The position numbers were made by a program, and so were the translations under genes. The notes under the pieces were generated by a model, which saw nothing but the letters and a program-made list of their open reading frames with translations, was not told the DNA's origin and ran no database searches. DNA of 64,000 nucleotides, from contig WNYE01000007.1 in assembly GCA_021396245.1 (NCBI GenBank), positions 248,001-312,000 of the forward strand, written 5' to 3'. Shown here piece by piece: positions 24,077-37,258 of this stretch (position 1 is the first letter of the stretch; every line of letters begins with the position of its first letter). The DNA comes from Sporothrix humicola. Lineage: Eukaryota; Ascomycota; Sordariomycetes; Ophiostomatales; Ophiostomataceae.

Positions 24077-27000
24077 TTGATGGAGTCGTACTCCGTCTGG
24101 CTCCGTCATGCATGTCTGTTCCGTATCGGCATCTGCATTGAACGACTCCCTCTCACATTACGTCTTCTGCCAATAGCCGTCCTCTCTGAATTTTGCTGCC
24201 CCTCCTTCTTTCGACTTTGTCCCATCGTTCCGTCACCGGATGGACGACGCGGCGTACCCGCGCGGGGGGAAAGCATCTTTTGTATCTTTTTTCATGACAA
24301 CGTGCATGTTCTGTTAGCGTCTTTGATTCGCCCAGTCTCTCATTCGAAGATGCATCTGCAAAACAGCTCACACCACATCTACCGCTCTTCAATGCAGGCT
24401 CCTCTGCACTATTGCTGCCTTCCCCTTCCATTGTTTATTTTTGTCTAGTACTCCGTATCTTTGTAGCTCTTCGCTGTCATCGACAGATATTTGCTGTGCA
24501 TGCTTATCGCCTGCAGTATGCAGCGCGGGATGCCGCTCGACATTGTTTTGTCGGTACGTACCAGCCGGTATGTATCTACTTGTCTCCCTTGCCTCTTCGT
24601 TCTTTGGCAGGTCGTTGAAGTAAGATACGTGTATTTCGTAGTTACGACACGAGCGAAAAGATAGAAAAAGGCTCAGCATGCCCTGGCGTCATTGGCTCCT
24701 CAACGACTGGCCATTTTTGCTTTTTTGCAGCATTGATACGACGTGCTGGGCAAGCGATGTCGTATTGCCTAAGCATTCTACGGAGTACCGTTGAGGAAGG
24801 TTGCTTTTTTCGACAATTTTTGAACTCTTTTGACTATTCCTGTCCTTTGGCCTGTACTTTGGTTTCTTTTCCCTTCAGCGAGTTCTGTACTGTAAGATTT
24901 TGGTCAGCTTTTGGTTTCTTTTTCAGGGCGTCTCGCTTTTGCCTCGTAATAAATACGTCGTATGCGAGATCGAATTGGTTGAATATGACCTGTTGGAAGT
25001 GACTGAGAGGGACAGCGAGCATCGGCGACGTTTGTACGGGGAATCTTACGACACATCGTGTTGTTATTTTGTTTTTGACGTCGTCATAGCCCCTTTTATG
25101 TTTCTTTTTCAAGACATTGCTTTTCCTTGCTTCTTGCATTTTCTTCTTTTCATTTTGCATCCAGCCCGATCACTGTTGCATTCGTACGACACTCCCATAG
25201 CCCCTCCACAGAAATACAAGAAAGCATTCTCCGTTCTCGCACGTCACACTCGGTGCGTTGCAGTCGTCTGCAGGACCTTTTCTTCCAGCATCCTTCGAGC
25301 TTTCTTGTACTTTACAGATTCACGGACAGGAAAAGAAACAAACAATAAAGTCCGGAGTATTGTTCGAGGCCCGGATCCGTAAAACTTGTTTGGCAGTGGC
25401 AAATCGATGAGAGTGAATACGGAAGTACCGAAACAAATGGCAAGAACTACGACGATCACCACCACCTCCTATGGAGAACTTGCGAGAAATCCACGGAGCC
25501 GAACTTTAAGTCGTTGTCACGGCCCCCAATAACACACGAGGACGAATCCTACCCATCATGCTGGAAAGGTCCCATTCGGCTGCGCAGAAAAAGAAACAGC
25601 AATCAATAAGTTGGCAATCTGGAATGGACTACTTCGTAATGCGGAAAATGGCATTCGTGTGTTTGAGAAAGGCGGTGATGTGGTTTACATCTAATTTAGA
25701 CTTCCACCACATCCATTAATACATTTTAAAAGCCGAAACACAGCCTGACAGCAAGCACATGCTGTGCAAGGATAGAGGCACCTGTATCAAATGATTTCAG
25801 CAGGGTCTTTACAAGGGGTCTGCAGACTGAGTTTATTCTTGCAGCCTCTGAAACAAAAAGCTGTTCGAGGGCCATTTGATTTTGATTCCTTCGTCTTTAT
25901 CCGCCAGACCGGATTACCCAAAATATCATCTGTATGTTGGAAAGGGCAAGGAAGGCAACGTGTGCGTGGTCCTTTTGCATGGTGCTTGGACGGGAAAGCC
26001 GCACAAACATAAAAAACGTGTCGAGCCACGAGCACGGCACAGTTTTAACTTTTGACACACACAAAAAATACTTGTGTTGTTGCTTGGACGTTCCGTGCAC
26101 TATTTTCTCGCCCTTTTGTGATGAGGGACAAGCCAAGTGATGAAAATTGGAAACAATGCCCGCCCGTCGCGTGGCAGAAGTGCTGTTGGTGGCCAGATGG
26201 GGGCGAGAGAAAAAAGAAGGCGAGGAAGGAAAGGTCACAAAAGAAGAAGAAGAAAGCAACTCTCCGTCCTTTCGGACATTTATTTGTTTTATTGGTTTCG
26301 ACTGGCTGAATGTCTCAAGTGTACGATGTATCGCCCAACAGACATCGTTAGGAAATAGAACCCAACAGACAGCAACTTTGTCTCTGCCTGTCACTGTGCC
26401 CACCCTCCACCCTCTCTCTCTGGCCTTGTCGCCCCTCTGTTGTGGCTGTTGGTCCCAACAGAACACGGCGAATGACGGGAGATACGGGAGATACGGGAGT
26501 GCTTCTTTTGCAACCACAACAACGCAAGATGTGGTTTTGGCGGCTTGGCCATGGGGTTCTTTCTCTTTCGTTTTCCCTTTTGAAGCTTTGCCACGTCTTC
26601 AGCTTCAAATTTGGAGGCGCTCAGGCATGGTACGCGCGTGTATTTTGGTGCAGCGATACGCCTCTTGTGCCGCCTCTTAAAATAGAGAATGTTACCAAGG
26701 TACGGCGTAATAATGTTAAACTGAACATCATCGAAGCATCGCAGTGAAGGGATGGTATCCCAGTGCTACAGGACGCCAAGCAGAGCACCTTCTTTATTCT
26801 ATTTTCCCACGTGTTCTGCAAAAACACAAGGCAACTGTATGTGCAGACTGTGAAGCACATTTGTGCAAAACATAGCTGTTGACAACTGAGTGGAATACCC
26901 GCACTGTATGTTTTGTGAAAGATACATCCGTTTCCACCTGGCAGAGTTACATTTGCGCATAGATCAAGTCGTGCACAGGAGACATGTTCGCCCAGGAGTT

Positions 27001-28300
27001 TGTTTCTCCCTGGGTTTCCTCTCCTCCTGGCTCCTTGAGCTCCTCTTGGGCTCCTCCTTTTATTTATTCTTGTCTCCTTGTCTCTTCTTTTCCTCCTTTT
27101 CATCCCGGGATCCTTTCTTGGGAAACGCGCGACGGGGAAGCAACGCGGGAACATCAGCCAGCACAAGGGTGGCACAGACACAGAGCCCTGTCGTCTTCCC
27201 TTTTGACCTTTTTGACCGGCCTCGTCTGCTGAATTTGGGCTGGCGTTGCTGCAGCCCCCTGCAATTTCGTTTCTCTTTTTCTCTCACTGTTACTCCTCCA
27301 CTGAGCTGTGAATGGGAATGGCTGAGAATAACACATAAAATTCAGATGCCTGTGGCCTGAATTCAACGCGTTGAAAGGATTCTTTCGATTTGATTTTCAG
27401 GAGTATTTTTCAGCCCGTTCCTTGACCACTTAAGATCGCTGCTCTTTCTTTTCTTTTTGATATTCATGCTTTCTTCTTTTGCATCCTGAGTCCTGACTGC
27501 ATGACCTCTAACCGAATTATCGGGTTCACCTCCTTTTCGTTCTCAGAAAAAAAAAAAAAAAGGTTTTGGCGGTGAGGATATTTTCGTGACGTACTTTCGC
27601 ACTTGCCGTATGCCTTTAAGCCACTCGTGATCCCAATCCTTTCGCTTCTTTTGAGGCTACTCAGATACACCTCGCCGGCTGAATGATTTTCAGGCGCCTG
27701 GAGGCGTCGTTCAACATCAAAAAGAGGCTTGTTCCTTGTCGTGGTTTGCATTACTTTTACGCCACTATGGAACTATGCTTCCTTCGTTTTGTTTTTGTTC
27801 GGCCCGTTGATTCTTGTCATTGATCTTAGGAGCATATGTCGTCTTATTTGCTTGCTTTCTTTTCTCTCACACATTTCTTATCTACGCATTGGTCCCGACA
27901 GTTTGGGCGAAGGAAGGATGAGCCTAACGGGCCAGCTCTGCGTCGGAGTTGCACGATTCGCCCCCCGAAAAACTAAGAAAACTAGCAAAAGGACTAGACA
28001 GTGGGCGTGAGCAACAGCTTCCCAGAGTGCTGGGTCGGAGCGAATTCATATTCATGCCTGAAAGGCCCCCAATAGCACAAGCCCCCCGACTGTTCTTACC
28101 AGCAGGGCGGATTCAGACAAGAGTTGAGGCACACCAGAGACCAAAAACCAAAAAGTTAGTACAGTGCGCAAGAAGTGGTGTGGTACAGTGCCGACAACGC
28201 GCTTTCATTCGACACGATATGTTGTTGACTGACAGGCACAATTTAATCAATCAATCAATCAGATGCGAACCCGGCAGTTCAAAGGCCGAGTGAGGCTGTT
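24077..28300. other. Gene-poor intergenic DNA, second part
   Basis: A frame from an ATG at 24080 to 24448 (122 aa) follows leader-like DNA. It may mark a transcript, but no domain is visible. TACGGAGTAC-type 10-mers occur at 24448-24457 and 24779-24788. Three tandem ACGGGAGAT units lie at 26475-26500, and they create the Tyr-Leu-Pro repeat of a 206-codon minus-strand frame (26517-25897) that lacks an early ATG. A poly-A run lies at 27547-27561, and a (TCAA)n run at about 28245-28260. I see no supported gene. Confidence 0.45.
26475..26500. repeat. Three tandem 9-bp units (ACGGGAGAT)
   Basis: Two exact copies and one partial copy in direct tandem in intergenic DNA. Confidence 0.85.
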
Positions 28301-31300
28301 CTAGGCTCACCAAAGTTCATGGAATATTCGTTCGCCTTATTGTCATTTGACAATTCATATCGGCTGCCGCCTTCTTCTCATGTTCTCGAACATCCTCACG
28401 ATCGTCTCCCTTCCGGGCATTGTAGTCCCGATAGGTTATTGGTGATTTGGGAAGAGCCAGAAGTGACAACGAAGTACCTGACTGAGCATTTCTTTCCCGT
28501 TCTTAATCCCGTGGATTGAAAATGCGGAGTTGAATGTCGACGACGCGATGGATGATATTGACCAGGCGGTAGATGGACTAGGTCGTGCATCAGACGCACA
28601 GCTTGCAGTGAGCTTGCAGCGGCTGGTGCGTCAGTAGCGCAAATGCAATGAAGTTGATCCCTTCTGAGTCTGGGCATCTTTTTCACATTCGTGGTCTGTT
28701 TTGTTTTGCTCGCTTGCATCGTCAGATTTTTGTCACGACAAATGAAGTGTATTTGGCGGCAGCAATACTCCGTACGCGTATCTTCTTGCCATATGACGAT
28801 GAACACGCCTGCCAACTGTCGTGAAATGGACTGCATCGAAACGGTTTTCGGGAAATGAGTGAACACAAGGCGGGCGAGACACCTCACCGGAGAATTTATA
28901 TAAGAGCAGAAAAAACGTACGATGTCTGGGGATGCATCGTGCCAGGCAAGCCCTTTTTCAACACGCCGGCGTTTCTCATTTGCTCAGTATCTCTGGGCGA
29001 GACGCCCTTTCCCTTTTGTCTCGTTTGTTTCTTTTGGGATTTATTGACTTTCCGTCTTGACTCTCTCCCTTTCTCAATTCTGCAACGGTTTTTGGGGGGG
29101 AAGGCCCGCAAGTGTCCGCCTAAAAATCAAAAACGCGTGGTCAAAAGTTGACCTGTCAATTTCTGTCACTTTTAGAACAGCAGGTGGAAATGGAAAACCT
29201 CAAGAAGTCGACAGGTGGAAAAGACGGTGGGAAGCTCGTTCCAAAGTGGAATGAGGCGTGTGCAGAAAGCATGCCAGGCGTTGTGGCATTGCTTTTTCTT
29301 GCCCTTTTTGACACGTATTTCCAGCGAGAATGTCTCAGTCCCTTCAAAAGTTGAAGACTGTGCAGGCTGCAGATGCAACAGCTTGGGGGCTGGCCTTGAC
29401 TTTTCTTGGCTGGTGATCGCCCTCCCTTCTTTTTGAGAGACAGCGACAGTCTCGGTCTTCCACCGCCACTGCACCCTTTTCTTCGTCTTCCCGGCTATGG
29501 CCACCACCCATGCCCCGGTCCACCCTCCCTTTTCCCTTGTCTAGGGTGACATCGTGATGCCCAGAACAGACAGAATGCCGTTCTGCCCAGGGAAAAGTCG
29601 AGGACAAGGGGGTGGGGAAAGAGATAAAATGCATTTCCAGAGATAAAATAGAGAATGGGCCTGAGATGCTGCAAGAAAGTGGAAAAGCTTCACAGTGTCT
29701 TGACTGTCGGGTACTTTTGTCAGTAACGGTTGGGCGTCGGGCATGTCACTTTTCATTCTCTTTTATCTGCCTTCATTCTGACAATTGCTACCGTCGTTTT
29801 AGAAGACACATATCCAAGCCCTATTCGAATTTGTCGACTTCTTTTGAATTTCGAGAAGAGATGAAGCCGCGAAGCCGTTGTTTGTTCCCCTGTACCGTCC
29901 CAATTTATGTTTTCTTTCTTCTTCGGCAGACTGTCGCTTTCCGTCTGTAAAGTGGTATTGATTTCCTGTCCGTGTTCTTGGACAGGCTTCAAGGCTCCAG
30001 CCTGACAGGCAATATGAATTAAAACAGACCACTTTGCAATCTCGAATGCCCGCCACAGCGACGCAAATAGGAAGTTGGCCGTGTGAACAGGCCATCAAAA
30101 GTGCCGAAAGCCGTATCGGTACGTATTTTACGGGTTTCCAGCGTACAAAATGATTTACGAGCAATTATCGTCAAGTCAATATCAACTAACGGCTTCAACA
30201 TCGCGACGGTAAACGCGGCTGTGCCTAAAAGGGACTACCGCCACATATCGCATTGCATGCAATATCGAGGCACGCCGCCATGGAGCAATAACAAAGGGAA
30301 AACGAGAGAGACTGGGGAATTTGGCTTTCCAATGGTCGCGCGCAATGGTTCTTAGAAGGGTTGGTGCCCGCTTTGGCGCATCGTGGCTTTCTCTTTCAGC
30401 GTATCCAGACAAAGAGACAGCTGTGAGAGCATCCAATAAAAAGAAACGATATGGGGTATTTTCTCGAGTCCACTCTCTTCCTCAGCAAAATGTATCGAGG
30501 TATCTTTTTTACCAGTGAAAGGGATGGGAGATCCGCCATTTTAGGGGGTATCTGTTGCAGCGCCCCTCTTTTTCATTTGCTCACAGAGGAGCTCCAGCTA
30601 CGAAGCGAGGGTGAGCTGCGCTATCGACCAGGAAGAGAAAAAATGGCTCGAGATGGGTTCTGGGACTGAGCTCTCACTTTCACTGGCTCTCCTCGCTCAT
30701 TTCCTTCCGCCAAAGTGGAGCTCTGCCGCCTGACTGGAACAAACAGTGCACCAAATGGCCCCAAGAATCCCAAGAATGCCTGAGAAAACTCGCCTCTCCC
30801 GCCGCTGTGGGCGAACTATCGCTCCTGCCCGTGGCGCGGTCTCTCCCTTCTTTTTTTTCTGGGGCACGGAAACGATGTGCTGGGAGGATACAAAAGAAGC
30901 TAGGGGGCTTGAGTGCAGGCCCAGACCTGGGCGGCCGGCCCACCCCGCTGTTCCTCGCTCTCGCTGTTTTTTTATTTTCATCATTTGTCTTCTTGCGAAT
31001 CCTTGTGATGTCGGTGCCATTACAGTGTAAAAACAAAAGCAGTGCAGTTGCACGATGATATTGATGCCCCTGATTTGGGCCCAGAGATTTGGTAAGCTCG
31101 TAAGATACCTGTGTGTGTTGTTTCTTTTTTTCGTATGAATGAGGCTTTCCGGTCTGGCGGTGTCGAGTGGCGATATTTGTTTCTTTTTGTGCTTCCTTCG
31201 GCTCAGCTGAGAAGAGCCGAGCAGAAATATCATGATAATGACTCGGTTGTTTCTTTTGGTCAGCTTCTTTTCTTTTCTCAAAACTATTCAACCCCGATGG

Positions 31301-32399
31301 TATTTCTTGTTTTCCTAATGTATTTTCTTGTTTCGATGGCTGGGCTCCACTGTTCTCACAGTTATATTCTATTTGTATCTCGTAAACAGGATTCTGCTGA
31401 CCGGTTAAAATATGGTATCGAGATGCGAAACATCAGATAGTCCGTAGTTGAAGAGCACACAATTTTACCAAAAAATGCATGCCTGTGGCAACAGGTATTT
31501 TTGGATGTTGATTGTCGTTGACAGATGTCATTCATAGTAAACATCAGTTGTCAACTGAAGACACTAAATTAGCCCGAATTAGCCCTCTAAACCATCACTC
31601 AGGTCACTAATCTGAGGCACACTAACACATCAACAAGTCCCCTGAAATGCCCTGTATTCAATCCCATATTCACCCTTTGTCTTTGAAAATCGCACGTTTG
31701 TGCCTCCTGCCTGCTATGATTTCATTCTTTGTGCTGTGTTCTGTTCCCTGATCCTATCCCACGGATTCGGCGCAAGGCAAGGGAGAGACAGAGAAAGCCC
31801 GACCAGAAACAAAAGGACAACAAAAAGGAAATCGGAACAAATCAAAGCCCGTCAACTAGCGACAGGGGCCGGTACTTACCCTTTTAGGCTAGTGCGGTCT
31901 GCAGCAACCAGGCGATGTCCCCAGAAAACGCACCAGAAAAGCGCTCCCGAGTGGAAGGAGCATCCTGCGCGTGCGTTCTCTTTTTGTCGGGTCGCTGTTT
32001 CCTTTGTCTCGCACCGGCAGGATACCTGTAATGTGGTTAGCACCTGTCTTTGATCGCTCTTGCCAGGCCGGTCCGCTATTCTGGGCACACTCTCTTGTCG
32101 CTTGGTAACGCTCCTGCCCCCGCCAGCTTGGGCTTGCTGAGGCGAAGCGAACAGCCCCCAAACCCACTGTCCGTTGTGATACCCCAACGCATAACGTTAT
32201 CGAGATGGAAGAGACGTTGTATGAAGAAGAAAAAAATCCTTTTCTTGTCTCTTGTGTCTGAATCGGATCTGAATTGCGAGCCATCGCCTCCCATAGCCCC
32301 GATAGAAATGCACTCAAAAGCGCACGAGAAACACGCTCAATGGGCTGTTTGAACAGAAGGCGCGATTCAACGCACCGTGTGCCCCACTCTCAAGCACGG
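28301..32399. other. Gene-poor intergenic DNA, third part
   Basis: No gene is supported. A TACTCCGTAC 10-mer lies at 28766-28775, and a TATA-like TTTATATAAG at 28895-28904 is followed by T/C-rich DNA, so a promoter of an unrecognised transcript is possible. Overlapping minus-strand frames at 31291-30680 (203 and 194 aa, Lys/Arg/Gln-rich) are in two frames of the same low-complexity DNA, which argues against coding. The remainder shows only short frames in all six readings. Confidence 0.45.
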
Positions 32400-34481
32400 A
32401 GTACTTGGCGCACCGGTCGCTCCTCCCCTCTCAGGCCCCTACCAGTTTCTTTTACCAGCACCTCCAAACCGGGGACAGTGCAGAGTGCCAAAGCTAGAGC
32501 AGATGAAAAAGCAACTGCACTCTTTTACGTATTACCCCATTCGGACTAGCAGTCTGCTGTTTCCTCTTTTCTCCTTTCGTTCTCCTCTTTTTTTTCTCTT
32601 TTTTCCTTCTTTCTTTCTAGCTAGGCCTGCCTTGAGCGGACCCCCTGCCCTGTTCTATCTTCTTTTGCACATCTTGGGTTTCGAGACTCTGGGACGGACG
32701 CCCCTTCCTTTTTCTCCCCTCTTTTGCAGCAGATGGTGCGCTCCTGCATCGCGCTTTCCTCATCCTGTCTCGCTCTTTCCCACGGTAGCGGGCTCTTCTC
32801 TGCTGTCTGCTCATCCTATCCATTCGCTCCTGCACATTTGCACATTTTGTCTCCCCATCGCCGACCTCACTCGGCCGCCTTTCTCTCCCTCCTTCCTTGT
32901 CTGCCTCGTTCTCTGTCGCGGACGCACTGCGACTCTGCACTGGACATCCCATCGTTCTTTCCTCTCCGGTCCCATCCCAGGTCGTCCTCGCCTCGCACCT
33001 CACTCCACCCACCCACAAGGACAGCCCACACCCCCCGTCTCCGCTGTTCCTTCCCTTCTGTACCCTCCCACCCCCGGCCCACCAAGCCTAGACTAACGTC
33101 CCTAACTTGCATTCTTTGGCCTTGCCGCCGTCGACCCTACTTCTCCTCTTTTACGTCGTCGTCCCCAGATCACTTTCTTCCCTTTCCCTCATCCTCTCTC
33201 CTCCGTTGGACCTTCGTCTCACGGATTGCCCTGTCGACGAACAAATATCGACAGTTGCCAGCCTGGGCTTGTCGACAACAACAACGACGACAATCGAAAA
33301 GGACATCCGACAACAATCTCTTCTTTTCCTCAGACGCTCGCCTCGTCGCCTCTCGTCAATTCACACATCGCAGACAGCCTGTTTTGTACGCCGTTAGCAC
33401 AAGGATTTGTACAGCATTGGATATATCAAGACCACATTTCATTCCCAGCGACATAACCGGACCACGATACACCGCTCAAACGTTCTCTTTGCAATAGAAA
33501 GCGGGCAGGATAAACATCGACCAGGACCATATACCAGGACTTTGTTCGACAAAAAGAAACAGACCAGAACATATCGATCAATTGCAGCATATTCCACCGG
33601 ATTCATATTCGGAAACAACCTGTTCACGACCCGAGGGACGGATTGACAGCCGAGTTTTGGAAACCGACCCTGTACAGCACACGGACTGTTGCAGACGGAA
33701 CATTGCGTCAACGGACACAAGAGACGAACTGTTGGTTGGAAGAGCATCACCCGGACCCCATTGTCCATCTTCGCCATTTGAGTTTGCTTTCTGGAATCAC
33801 AAACGCAACACAGCGCTCAGCGATTCTCGTTTTACGTCGAAACCGTCCTTTTTTTAAACGACGCTTCGTCTTCGCTTCTGCCCGGCTTCGATTCGTCTTG
33901 GCTCAACGTTCCATGCACTGCAATTGCTCTTAATCTTAATATCGTGCCGCCTTTTCCCATTTCCCTCTTTCTCTTTCGAACCCGACAACCGCAAGTCGTC
34001 TCTCTGCGAAACAAGATTGTCGTCCCAAAACCCAAAACCCAGTTTTGGCAGTTCCCGAAACCGAAACACCAGCTTCCTCTCTACGTTTTTTGCCTATCGT
34101 TTGCTGTTGTTCTTTCCAATCTCCTCATTCGATTTCCATTTTACCCGTTTCTCCCACACCCCTCTCCCCCCTACTTCTCAGTCTTCGGCTCAATTATCCA
34201 ACACGTTGGACCGGCTTTATTCGTCTAGTGTCTTCCCAGGAAACACAGCATCGGGTCCTTAAATATTGGTTGTGCCATATTTTGCTGGATTAAAAGCGCT
34301 TCCATCCGAGAGATTGTTTAGCAAAACCCAGACTTTGGATCCCATGACCGACCAAGTCTCGCAGTCTTTCTTTTCACACACTATCTAAACCCGAACCCAC
34401 ACCTGAATCTGAATCAGTCGGAACAAATCATCGGAGAAACAAAAGACACATAGACCGACACCACACAACAACTCGCCCGCC
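32400..34481 (+). promoter_or_regulatory. Long pyrimidine-rich promoter/leader of the cysteine-module gene
   Basis: From about 32560 to 33200 the plus strand is heavily C/T-rich. It then changes to CAAC/GACAAC-rich DNA (33230-33320) and later to another CT-rich block (33940-34180) before the ATG at 34482. Frames of 239 and 257 codons overlap each other here in different readings, because TAA, TAG and TGA are rare in C/T-rich DNA. This resembles the long leaders of regulated Sordariomycete genes. The transcription start and any leader introns cannot be placed by eye. Confidence 0.5.
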
Positions 34482-35583
34482 ATGAGTTCTCCGGCACAGG
34501 CCACGCCGAAGGAGAAGAAGGGCGTGAGCAGCCGCGTGCTGACTCGGATGAAGACGTTTATCAAGAAGACCGAGAAGCGCATGTCCGTTTCAGGACCCAG
34601 CAAGTCAACAGCAGGCCCTTCAGTCGCAAAGCCAGCCGCAGAACCTGCACCTGCAGCAGTCCCAGCAGCAGCCGACGCCGAAGCCGCAGCAGGTGCCGCC
34701 GCCGCTCCGGCCGATAAGGGCAAGAAGCCCGCCGACGACTACCCGGACGCCACAAAGGTGCCCCGCCTGCAGCTGCACGAGGAGCGCGCGCGGCGCCTCG
34801 GCGAGCGTTTTGGCATCGAAATCTCGGTCAGCGAGTGGCACTCGACCGAGGGCAATGCGCTGCGCGTCAACAAGCCCATCCGCATGCGCGTCCACCGCAC
34901 CTGCCACCAGTGCAACACCGACTTTGGCACCGCCAAGGAGTGCACCAGCTGCAAGCACGTCCGCTGCAAGAAGTGCACGCGCTACCCGCCCAAGCGTAGC
35001 GATGCCGAGAAGCAGGCCGCCCGCGAGCGCCGCGCGGCGTTCCTGAAGGAGCAGAAGGAGAATGCGCCCATCATTGCCGACTGGGATCACTCCAACAAGC
35101 CAATCCAGCTCACCAAGCCATCCAAGACGGGCGGCCAGGACCTGGTGTACAAGAAGCCACGCCAGCGTCTTCGCCGCAACTGCTGCCAATGCAACAAGCT
35201 CTTTGTATCGGGCAACAAGACGTGCCCTGGATGCAGCCACTCCCGCTGCACCGACTGCCCAAGAGACCCGTATGTTCCACCGTGTTTTTATCTACAATTG
35301 TTATATGTCAAGTATACTAACCCCCTACAGAGCCAAGAAGGACAAGTATCCGTACGGCTACCCTGGCGACGAGTTCGGCGCCCGCTCAACGCCACGCTAC
35401 CGCTGCCACCAGTGCAAGACACGATACCCGGCCGACGCGGTCGAGGGAACCGAGTGCACCAAGTGTACACACCCTCGTTGTGCCGATTGTCCTCGCCTGA
35501 AACCACAGCGCGTGGAGCCCGAACCGGATCCGGAGATATTGAAGGCGATAGAAGCCCGACTGTCCAAACTGAAAGTGGGCTGA
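34482..35583 (+). CDS. Protein with three Cys-rich zinc-binding-like modules
   Basis: Two exons, 34482-35269 and 35331-35583, give 346 aa. The 61-bp intron has donor GTATGT, branch ATACTAACC and acceptor TACAG. The N-terminus is basic (SSRVLTRMKTFIKKTEKR) and is followed by an Ala/Pro-rich linker. Three copies of C-x2-C-x(9-13)-C-x2-C-x-H-x-R-C-x2-C begin at Cys141, Cys234 and Cys288. Each ends in the same style (HVRCKKC, HSRCTDC, HPRCADC), and the last two are followed by PR. The intron falls between modules 2 and 3. The cysteine spacing predicts zinc binding. HxRCxxCPR words occur in many uncharacterised fungal proteins. I know no named function. A protein- or RNA-binding scaffold is possible. 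No enzyme domain or membrane segment is seen. Confidence 0.82.
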
Positions 35584-37258
35584 CATTGACGACTGATGCT
35601 CGGGAATTGACCTAGCCTCATCTCTTGTCTACTCCGACGTTACGCACTCACGACCAGCGCATTTCTTTTCTTCGTTTTTCTTTGGCGACTCATTTTGAAT
35701 ACACCATTTACCATCCATCACCTACCATCTACTTCACCTTCACCTTCTTTCACAACTACATTTTACGCGCCATCTTTTACGACTACAACAGCTGCAACAC
35801 GACTTGACGACCACCAGTTTTACAGGGGATATTGTCTTCGCCCACCTTCTCCGTGTATAAAGGAGTTGGAGAGAAGACAAGGGAATATAAAATTGTTATT
35901 GTTTCGCTATTGTTTTTTTGGATACTACTGTTTGGTAGCGAGCGTTTTGCAGCGACTGTTGGTCAAAAAGGATATCATCTCTAGCTTATTTCCTTGCGTC
36001 ATAAACTCTCTTCATCTTTTCTAATCTCATACTATTCATCTTATGCCCTGTGCATCTGTTCCTACGTGATTAAAGTGACTGTTTTATCCCCACTCGGCAC
36101 CGTGAAGCATAAAGTAGAATACTGCGACATAAATATCAAGCCTTGACACCAAGCCCTGTCGACAATCAGTCAGGCCTTGATCAGCAGACCTTTTGCCAAA
36201 AGCCTGGTTCTGTTCTAGGGCCAGCGTCGGACCGCGCCTATCAAAGGCAATCATTCCTCCAGTCCCGCACGAGCCACGAGACACGATATCATTTGCCGTG
36301 GTCGATTCCGAGGGGGAAAACATCCCTGGGCAATAAGACGCCCTCTAACAGTGACCTACAGTTTCTTCGTCTGGATATCTTCAAGCAGAAGCTATAAGAA
36401 CGAGCGGTTGAGGGAGGGCACTTTGGTATATTTTTCTTTTCTTGAAAACAGGCAACAGAAGGACCTCTCGTTATTTTCACCTAATATGGCTGCTGTGCTC
36501 CCATCGATTGCGCTTCCTTCACCGCCATCAAATGATGTGTTGTGTCCTGGGCGTTTTTCTTGTGCAACTTCCCCGCCATATTCCGGAGACTGTGTCCCGG
36601 ACAATGACATGGCACTCTCGTTTCTGAGAAGAAAAGAAAGAGAGACAAGGGCATTTGACCGAACCAGCCGGGTGGAATTGTTGGTTCTTGATTTCTGTTT
36701 GCTCTATTTTGGAACTACAAGAGATGACGAAGAAACACGTAAAAATGAGAAATTGAGAGTGAGTGAAGGCAGAAAGCACGGAACAGAGAGATGAGTGGAT
36801 CTTGGGTCAGGGCCTTACCATGGAACGGGGACGGCGGTAGTTGATCGAGAAGGGGAAAAGAAATATATTCCTTAGTCAAAGGAGCGGTGACTGGGATTGG
36901 ATCTGAGATGAAACAATGGAACCCGATCCAATCACCATGCAAAGACAAGACAAACCACAGTAAGACTTCGGCAGACGAGCCGAGAAATGAAGGGAAGGAT
37001 AAAAATAAGGTAAAAAAAAAACCCCAAGGAATCATTCGAAGATCATCCGACACCGGTTGTGATATTGATTGATAATGATATTTGTAGAAATTCGGCACTT
37101 CTGCTAATTATGATGTGAGAATAAGTTGCTCCGTGCAGTCAGCCCGTAATAATGTATATTGTCCATTCAACTCCGTGCCAACACTGCCTTGTTCATGAAA
37201 TAAACGCCAAAGCCCATTAATCTACTGTGCATCTTTTTCCTCAGTCTACGAGGAAGCC
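35584..37258. other. Intergenic between convergent genes
   Basis: This stretch separates the cysteine-module gene (+) and clr2 (-) and should hold both 3' ends. The only longer readings are a plus frame at 36351-36794 and a minus frame at 37098-36715, which overlap each other. Neither has a recognised domain. A poly-A run lies at about 37012-37021. Confidence 0.5.

Noticed and set aside
25897..26517. 206-codon minus-strand frame
   Set aside because: No ATG until near its end, it runs through a tandem repeat, and no family resemblance is seen.
30680..31291. 203- and 194-codon minus-strand frames
   Set aside because: They occupy the same DNA in two frames and are Lys/Gln/Arg low-complexity products.
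32377..33497. Two overlapping frames of 239 and 257 codons
   Set aside because: They read the same pyrimidine-rich leader in different frames; Ser/Pro/Leu/Arg-rich products are what C/T-rich DNA gives without coding.
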